In this document: positions 59,901-64,000 of the stretch, one piece after another
Layout: every line of letters begins with the position of its first letter
Numbering within the stretch: the stretch's first letter is position 1
DNA from: a bacterium
GTDB lineage: Bacteria; UBP6; UBA1177
DNA length: 64,000 nt
Direction: 5' to 3'
NCBI GenBank assembly: GCA_017961325.1
Contig: JAGCXM010000011.1
Span: 62,001 to 126,000, forward strand
Translations under genes and position numbers: made by a program
Notes under the pieces: generated by a model
Seen by the model: only the letters and a program-made list of their open reading frames with translations
The model's database searches: none
What the model was told of the DNA's origin: nothing

Positions 59901-60160
59901 TCGATTTTGAAATGTTTTTCTGCGAAGGTTCTTAAAAATTCGTCCGGCGAGACGACGCCGATGTTTGCTGAAATTCCTGTTTCCTCCGCCGTCCGAAGTG
60001 CCAGCCATCTGCCTAAAATGCCGTTCTGAACAACGACGAACTTTTTTTCAAAAGGATTTTTGAGTGATATTTTATTAATTATTTCAATCGTTTTCGGCAG
60101 AAAAGCCAGCAAAGAGTTGCTTTTGTAAAGGTGGAGTTCGTAATTTTCCGGTTTTTCCAT
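56942..60160 (-). CDS. recC: Exodeoxyribonuclease V gamma subunit
   Basis: RecC is the Chi-recognition and scaffold subunit of RecBCD, which processes double-strand breaks and degrades foreign DNA. The 1072 residues match E. coli RecC length (1122) and its order: N-terminal LARWLAL-like GILGRWLALRTAEE, FGISRMNKYHLNMFRHLSRLF (helicase-like motifs), GDIAVFCPDI, FKVICLIGMDTESFPGK, and a degenerate PD-(D/E)XK C-terminal region. recB and recD are not next to it here. It follows a phosphorylase-like gene by 9 nt and overlaps the kinase gene. Confidence 0.88.
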   Translation of the reverse strand: MEKPENYELHLYKSNSLLAFLPKTIEIINKISLKNPFEKKFVVVQNGILGRWLALRTAEETGISANIGVVSPDEFLRTFAEKHFKIDTRNSVFTRKNLEWAVFTLFKSDFLEKPELEPVRNYIKNNGTLCFPLCRRIAALFEKYAVYRPHIFENWLRNSLCTGSPDEIWQKEIFTALREKYRFEHDFAKLFIEKCENACLSNDFPTSLILFGISRMNKYHLNMFRHLSRLFPVHIFALQPSKEYVDKPGKETFFRRFCAAGIGINDFFAEYPPFEESEIFIEPKIGTLLASIQRDILNDEENPENTESDDSLKISACCGKMREIEVLKDSLLQLFNDDGTLAPGDIAVFCPDIRSYVPYINAVFGSTPQNDRTFIPFTFSGGKQTPENGISAAFLKIIGLNSGNFTKSDILSIFKEPFICEKFGIRRENFAEIEKIIDESSIKRGISGQNSWDFGLKRILMSFFLPFSEDGKSFEGILPLENFSGDRIAGIEGFLTFTKELFRFSEEIKTEKTAEEFKYSIENMIDFFFVREEGSEEIRRIRNIVANFAENAGKYSVKISFDAVRSYLEDEIGNAASGRVSSGAELSFSPIKSMCGIPFKVICLIGMDTESFPGKDSEYAFDLTHAVAAMGDEPETASRRENDFHLFLESIAAAGRKLILSYDAGDLREDSKKHRKTAIPVQILEKYILKKTAAETDEWNETSSERIETKQPVLSFSPEYFFNEKSGFRTFSKRDFAAAKNFVSRETSARKPYSTEVSEQKNDSGKHIEISLEELVKFFKDPQEHYFKKNLGLTLPKTENEKEDEEIFDYDDNLMNYSLRRTYFEMSRGMPDKAAADENFIRRTGGEGKIPPGIIGEEKLKSVVNDAGIWEIAGNFYAEEPEHVDFTVNFEELNVSLSGRINGLRKNKTKMVLAFVSSWKTKYKIETLIRHYAANAEIGRVETEVFAVKIDKKNILRPLDRESAEEKLSAFIRLYLSARTEMPLYTPDIIEDFRIAVSKDKIIDGDFITSAIEKTENGQFTGDYFLLAAEQFKKNRERFLERFPETEICGISEFLKEFTKNEDEKGKKSGKK

Positions 60161-60169
60161 TCTTTCCCT

Positions 60170-60718
60170 TCAGACCGTCAAATCCGAGAAAATCCGGCGG
60201 ATTTCCCTTCTTGCCTTTTCCAGTTCACGCACTACCTGTTCCCTGATGTCTCCGCAGCCGTTGTCGGTTGCAAGTCTTATTGAACGGAAATTTTTGTTAA
60301 ATTCAAGCGTTACGCTTCTGAACCGCAGTGTTTCCATAGTGTAAAGCAGCGGTATTTCAAGACGGTCCGCCCAATCGTATTTCCCGCCGGTGTAGAGTTC
60401 ATCGCTGCCGGTAACTGCAGCAGCAGGAAGATTTGTCGATTTTTGCGAGACAGAGAAATTCCCGTCGGAATCGCAGAAAGTCGTGCATTCATATATTTTC
60501 CCTACAGTTCCTTTTGAAACTGCAGCAGCAGTGCCGAACTCAAAAACAGTATTGATTTCAGTATGTTCTTCAAGAACTTTTCTTAAATTTGCTACTCCTG
60601 AAGAGCCCGTTCCGGAGCAGCAGAGCAGAGTTTTTTCATTCATTTTTGAAACCGAACCCGTCGGAACCCTTGTCGGAAAAGGGTTTTCGTGTCTGAGCGG
60701 AAAAACGACGAGATTCAT
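60170..60718 (-). CDS. Phosphorylase-superfamily-like protein (short)
   Basis: 182 residues with a CCSGTGSSGVANLRKVLEE loop and FEFGTAAAVSKGTVGKIYEC, matching the PNP/MTAN nucleoside phosphorylase fold around the G-x-G and GxAG sites. VTGSDELYTGGKYDWAD lines up with the later nucleoside-site block. It is shorter than typical MTAN (about 230 aa) and the catalytic Glu/Asp pair is not obvious, so activity is uncertain. AGGAGA precedes the start, which overlaps the DUF4416 stop by 4 nt. Futalosine or 5'-methylthioadenosine hydrolysis are possible family roles. Confidence 0.5.
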   Translation of the reverse strand: MNLVVFPLRHENPFPTRVPTGSVSKMNEKTLLCCSGTGSSGVANLRKVLEEHTEINTVFEFGTAAAVSKGTVGKIYECTTFCDSDGNFSVSQKSTNLPAAAVTGSDELYTGGKYDWADRLEIPLLYTMETLRFRSVTLEFNKNFRSIRLATDNGCGDIREQVVRELEKARREIRRIFSDLTV

Positions 60719-61272
60719 AAACTCTCCTTCTGCGATTTTAAAATCGACTCTCTTTTTATGCGGTAAAGTTCGCGGACTTTCAGCAGAAACGAGCGTGCCG
60801 GCTCAAAAAGATAGTCGCGGTAGGTCCACGGAAGTTCCTTTATCACGTTTTTTTTGCCGAACATCAGGGTAACTTCGGCGAAAACCCCTTTTCCGAGATA
60901 AATTCTGTGACTGTAGTTTTTTCCTGTCGCCAGAATGAAGTTTTCAAGCGTGAGTAGTCCGGGATCGAGGTTTATAAGCCGGTTTCCGTTTTCCGAATAT
61001 TTTTTTTCGGTTTTTGCGCAGAACAGTTTGACTTTCGTTAAAATTTCACGCGGGACCGGTTCTTTGAAGCTGAAAACGACTTTTCTGATGCCGCTGCCCA
61101 TTTCAGGGTCGTAGTAGGGAGAAATAGAAGAAAAATCGTAAGTGTCTGAAACGGCATCAATTTCTCCGAATTTATTTTCTAACAGCTTGCGTATTTTTTC
61201 GAGAAGTTTTTCATCTTTAAACATTACCGAAACTGTCAGGTTCGCCTTTATAGGATCCAAAAGTTCGCTCAT
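60715..61272 (-). CDS. DUF4416 family protein
   Basis: 185 residues matching DUF4416, a conserved uncharacterised family common in deltaproteobacteria and anaerobes. Key parts: VSVMFKDEKLLEKIRKLLE at the N-terminus, YYDPEMGSGIRKVVFSF, LDPGLLTLENFILATGKNY, and HRIYLGKGVFAEVTLMF followed by PWTYRDY. No catalytic signature is obvious. It lies 13 nt after the glycosylase and overlaps the phosphorylase-like gene by 4 nt. Confidence 0.85.
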   Translation of the reverse strand: MSELLDPIKANLTVSVMFKDEKLLEKIRKLLENKFGEIDAVSDTYDFSSISPYYDPEMGSGIRKVVFSFKEPVPREILTKVKLFCAKTEKKYSENGNRLINLDPGLLTLENFILATGKNYSHRIYLGKGVFAEVTLMFGKKNVIKELPWTYRDYLFEPARSFLLKVRELYRIKRESILKSQKESL

Positions 61273-61285
61273 TTTTTACCTTCGA

Positions 61286-61879
61286 TCATGGTTTTGAAAC
61301 AAATTTGCTGCCGGCGATGTATTTTCGCCACGGTTTGTCTTTAAATTCACCTGCGTAGTCGATGTTTACTCTCGGAGCCGAAACTATGGTAAAATCAGGA
61401 AGCTGCAGATTCTGCTCGATAAAAAGCTCTTTTCCTCTGACAAGGTCGCAGCCGTTCAGGGTTTTATCGATAAGAAGAGCTTTCGCCAACTTTCCCGGTC
61501 CGTTAGTGAGATCTGTATCCTTAACTATTCCCTTGCGGTTTTCTTTAATAAAATCAATTCCTTCCAACGGTTCAACGGCACGTATGAGCACAGCCTGCGG
61601 ATCATCTTTTCCGGCAGAGACGACATTCAGGCAGAAGTTCATGCCGTAAATCATGTAGATGTATGCGTGACCGCCGGGCAGAAACATCGCCTCAGTCCGT
61701 TCCGTCCGCCGTCCGCCGAAGGTATGGCAGCCTTTGTCTTCGACGCCGCAGTAGGCTTCGGTCTCGACGATTTTTGTTACAATTCTCCTGTTTCCTATCC
61801 GGCGTACCAGAAAATGACCGAGCAGCGCTTCCGCAACGGCCAAGGCGTCCTGCATGAAAAAAGATGGTTTGAAACGCAT
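61286..61879 (-). CDS. DNA-3-methyladenine glycosylase (AAG/MPG type)
   Basis: A base-excision repair enzyme removing alkylated purines. Diagnostic segments are KIVETEAYCGVEDKGCHTF with the catalytic Glu, GRRTERTEAMFLPGG, AYIYMIYGMNFCLNVV, LIRAVEPLEG and NGPGKLAKALLI. 197 aa is typical for bacterial MPG. It heads the operon that ends with recC and the kinase, so the transcript begins as a DNA repair unit. Confidence 0.92.
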   Translation of the reverse strand: MRFKPSFFMQDALAVAEALLGHFLVRRIGNRRIVTKIVETEAYCGVEDKGCHTFGGRRTERTEAMFLPGGHAYIYMIYGMNFCLNVVSAGKDDPQAVLIRAVEPLEGIDFIKENRKGIVKDTDLTNGPGKLAKALLIDKTLNGCDLVRGKELFIEQNLQLPDFTIVSAPRVNIDYAGEFKDKPWRKYIAGSKFVSKP

Positions 61880-61910
61880 ATTCCACCCGAAAAAGACAAC
61901 AAAACGGAGT

Positions 61911-61940
61911 ATTATAGCGATTAAATCAACAAATTGTCAA
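61911..61940 (-). promoter_or_regulatory. Putative promoter of the glycosylase-recC-kinase operon
   Basis: On the minus strand, TTGACA (61935-61940), 18 nt and TATAAT (61911-61916), then ACTC and CGTTTTGTTG. Confidence 0.7.
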
Positions 61941-61965
61941 AATTCGTGACTGAACCTGTATGAAT

Positions 61966-61993
61966 TTGACAAATTTCAATATTTAAGCATAGT
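61966..61993 (+). promoter_or_regulatory. Putative pssA promoter
   Basis: TTGACA (61966-61971), 16 nt and CATAGT (61988-61993), then TTTC and CGATTTTTTGCGC. Back to back with the glycosylase operon promoter. Confidence 0.6.
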
Positions 61994-62036
61994 TTTCCGA
62001 TTTTTTGCGCTTTAACAACTTTTTCAAGAGGTTTTT

Positions 62037-62810
62037 ATGCTGAAGGAAAATCCGAAGATACTTATTCCGAATTTTTTTACCGGAATGAATATGTTTATCG
62101 GTCTTGTTTCGATTTTCTACTCGATAAGCGGAGATTACATCAATGCCGCATGGCTGGTTTTGCTCTGCACCGTCATGGACAAGCTTGACGGCACGACGGC
62201 GCGTCTTTTCAAGGCTTCAAGCGATTTCGGAGTTGAGTTCGATTCCTTTTCCGACTTTGTTTCGTTTTCGCTTGCTCCGGCAGTTCTCGTCTTTTCATAC
62301 TTCAGCAAAGAAATTCCTGGAGACAAAATACTGGAACATCCTTATTTTGTCGCGATAGTTCCGCTTTATGTCATCTTCTGTGCCGTGCGTCTCGCCAGAT
62401 ACAATTCATTCCAAAGCGATGACCACGACTATTTCAGCGGTCTCACTTCGACTCAGTCAGGCGGAATGCTTGCGGCATATATGGCTTTTGCCATCGAAAC
62501 TCCGAGTTTCAGTTTTCTCCTTTCGACAGACATCGTCGCCGGAATGATGCTGCTCCAGGCTTGTCTCATGCTGCTTCCGTTCAAATATCCGAAAGTAAAG
62601 GTTCCGAAAAATAAAATCGCAAGAATTTTAGGTGTTTCATACTTTCTTTTTCTCTGCGGTCTGATTTTCATGCGCAGACTTCCCTGGCTTCTTTGGATTT
62701 CTAGTGTCCTTTTCGTTCTGATCGGTTCTCTCATAACGCGCAAGATTGCCGTTTCACTCAATAATTCTGCAGATTTTAATCCTGAAGAAAGGCCGGAGGA
62801 GCAGAATTGA
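62037..62810 (+). CDS. pssA: CDP-diacylglycerol-serine O-phosphatidyltransferase
   Basis: A membrane CDP-alcohol phosphotransferase with several hydrophobic helices. The catalytic motif DG-x2-AR-x8-G-x3-D-x3-D is complete, starting DGTTARLF and ending VEFDSFSD. The N-terminal LIPNFFTGMNMFIGL and the RLARYNSF segment are typical of the PssA branch (Bacillus/Helicobacter type). 257 aa. AAGAGG precedes the ATG. The next gene begins at the stop (TTGA). Confidence 0.9.
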   Translation: MLKENPKILIPNFFTGMNMFIGLVSIFYSISGDYINAAWLVLLCTVMDKLDGTTARLFKASSDFGVEFDSFSDFVSFSLAPAVLVFSYFSKEIPGDKILEHPYFVAIVPLYVIFCAVRLARYNSFQSDDHDYFSGLTSTQSGGMLAAYMAFAIETPSFSFLLSTDIVAGMMLLQACLMLLPFKYPKVKVPKNKIARILGVSYFLFLCGLIFMRRLPWLLWISSVLFVLIGSLITRKIAVSLNNSADFNPEERPEEQN

Positions 62811-63982
62811 ACTCCAGGAAAAAACTGCTTCAGGGAATAGATTCTTTCGATTTTTCATCGCTCAAAGGGCGCAGAGTCGCCGTTATTGCGAACTATACTT
62901 CCATTGATAAAAACGGTGTTTCGCTCGTAGAAAAGATGACGGGTTACGGGTTGAACATAACAGTGATTTTCAGCCCGGAACACGGATATTTCCCGGTAGC
63001 ACAGGATATGGAATGTGTCGGAACAGAGAATAAAGTCAGCAACATACCTGTTATTTCGCTTTACGGAAACACTGTTGAGACTCTTGCACCGAAAGATGAA
63101 TTTTTTGATCTTTTCGATACCGTCGTCTACGACATTCAGGATATCGGATCACGTTATTACACATACCTTGCGACTCTTGCGATTTTTATGGACAGACTGC
63201 AGGAAAATCCGCGCGAACTCATCGTTCTGGACAGGATGAATCCGATAGGCGGCACATTCGAAGGCGCACTTCTCGATGATGCAACCTACAAAAGTTTTGT
63301 CGGATATATCCCTCTTTTCCACCGTCACGGCATGACTTCTGGAGAAATAGCAGCATATTACTACAAACTGAAAAAATACGGTTTTCCCTTTAAAATAGCA
63401 AAGTTGCATGGCTGGAGCAGAAATTCTTTCGCCGACGGTTACGACTATCCGTGGCTTCCGACTTCGCCAAACATGCCGACTCTCGATACCGCGGTACTTT
63501 ATCCGGGCGGCTGCCTTCTTGAAGGAACGGAACTTTCTGAAGGCCGCGGCACTACGATGCCCTTTCTTCTTGCCGGAACACACGGACTTGATCCGTTCAA
63601 ACTGAAAAAGGAGCTCGATCAAGCAAACATCCCAGGAATAACATTCATTCCGATGGAATTCCGTCCGATGTTCCAGAAACAGGCTATGAAACGCTGCGGC
63701 GGCGTATATATCGCACTTGCCGACCGCGAAAAAGTAAGGCCCCTCCGCTCCTACATCTCGATAATCCAGATTTTCCGGACAATGCTCGGTGATGAAGGAT
63801 TTTTCAGGGCCAAACCTTATGAATTTATTAATAAAATTCCGGCTATAGAACTGCTTTTGGGCGATAAAGCGCTTATCGACATGTTCTATAACTTTGCCGA
63901 TTGCCGCGAAATTGATTCGTATCTCGGTAAATGTGAAGAAAATTTTGAAAAACAGTTCAGCGAATTCAGGTTCTACGATTGA
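62807..63982 (+). CDS. DUF1343 / NamZ-like exo-beta-N-acetylmuramidase
   Basis: 391 residues of the DUF1343 family, in which NamZ was shown to release MurNAc from muropeptide ends. Signature blocks: FSPEHGYF, VYDIQDIGSRYYTYL, VLDRMNPIGG, FHRHGMTSGEIAAYY, and GTELSEGRGTTMPF. No signal peptide is seen, so it may act in the cytosol on recycled cell wall. The start is TTG at 62807 with CCGGAGG upstream, overlapping the pssA stop (TTGA), hence coupled translation. Confidence 0.88.
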   Translation: MNSRKKLLQGIDSFDFSSLKGRRVAVIANYTSIDKNGVSLVEKMTGYGLNITVIFSPEHGYFPVAQDMECVGTENKVSNIPVISLYGNTVETLAPKDEFFDLFDTVVYDIQDIGSRYYTYLATLAIFMDRLQENPRELIVLDRMNPIGGTFEGALLDDATYKSFVGYIPLFHRHGMTSGEIAAYYYKLKKYGFPFKIAKLHGWSRNSFADGYDYPWLPTSPNMPTLDTAVLYPGGCLLEGTELSEGRGTTMPFLLAGTHGLDPFKLKKELDQANIPGITFIPMEFRPMFQKQAMKRCGGVYIALADREKVRPLRSYISIIQIFRTMLGDEGFFRAKPYEFINKIPAIELLLGDKALIDMFYNFADCREIDSYLGKCEENFEKQFSEFRFYD

Positions 63983-64000
63983 TTTTCGACCAAAGCCAAC

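Noticed and set aside
1-64000. tRNA, rRNA, integrase or transposase genes that would mark a genomic island
   Set aside because: No such gene was recognised by reading either strand; only the ORF6N remnant and the AT-rich ATPase-TOPRIM pair suggest transfer.

Overview
The window is a gene-dense stretch of a bacterial chromosome with moderate G+C and coding on both strands. I see no rRNA or tRNA gene, no CRISPR array, no intact insertion sequence and no complete prophage. The organism has a Gram-negative envelope: LolA, C-terminal-Phe beta-barrels and many lipoproteins. It is probably anaerobic, because it carries the [FeFe]-hydrogenase maturase HydE and NadA. Several traits resemble deltaproteobacterial or Myxococcota-like lineages: a CarD regulator, a Ser/Thr kinase with a WD40-type propeller, FG-GAP and MORN lipoproteins, RecC, RdgC, and secreted proteins with Asp/Thr/Gly-rich linkers. 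That placement is inference, not proof.

Layout. 1-7.5 kb: guaA (cut by the window edge), hydE-nadA, polA and an FAD oxidoreductase. 7.6-16.7 kb: envelope proteins. These are a lipoprotein with three DsbA-like domains, a beta-barrel with an acidic/Pro-rich linker, an ACT protein, and a long operon (small protein, Cys-rich lipoprotein, MORN lipoprotein, pth, two paralogous barrel proteins) that ends in a decayed third paralogue. 16.8-19.1 kb: adk-argS. 19.1-25 kb: an FG-GAP lipoprotein, an rdgC-like gene plus partner, a WalJ-type hydrolase, a TatD nuclease and pepD. 25-30 kb: secreted proteins, a divergent pgk, a catalytically degenerate M23 protein, a YgjP-like peptidase and an ORF6N remnant. 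30.2-38.7 kb, minus strand: a MATE transporter, then an envelope operon read as acyltransferase, two lipoproteins, LolA and an M16 peptidase.

38.8-41.6 kb is the rpmB-yceD-rpmF-plsX-nudC block. 41.6-44.3 kb is an AT-rich island that looks acquired. It holds an ABC/AAA15-type ATPase followed by a TOPRIM-like protein, a pairing known from PARIS, AbiL and split OLD anti-phage systems. The TOPRIM reading frame is fused in frame to a DUF3795 Cys-rich protein that looks like the resident chromosomal gene. 44.4-50.1 kb: PAP2 phosphatase, small lipoprotein, coaE, an aminotransferase, and a cyclic-2,3-diphosphoglycerate-synthetase-family protein separated from carbamate kinase by a strong terminator. 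50.2-54 kb: a secreted gluzincin and carD. 54-62 kb, minus strand: one operon of 3-methyladenine glycosylase, DUF4416, phosphorylase-like protein, recC and the WD40-type kinase. 62-64 kb: pssA and a NamZ/DUF1343 protein.

A genome-level signal recurs. Many promoters have a TTGACA-like -35, usually a 16-nt spacer and a TATAAT-like -10. About 4-6 nt after the -10 comes a T-run of the form C/T-G-TTTTTT-G, which would lie at the very start of the transcript. This helped choose several start codons.
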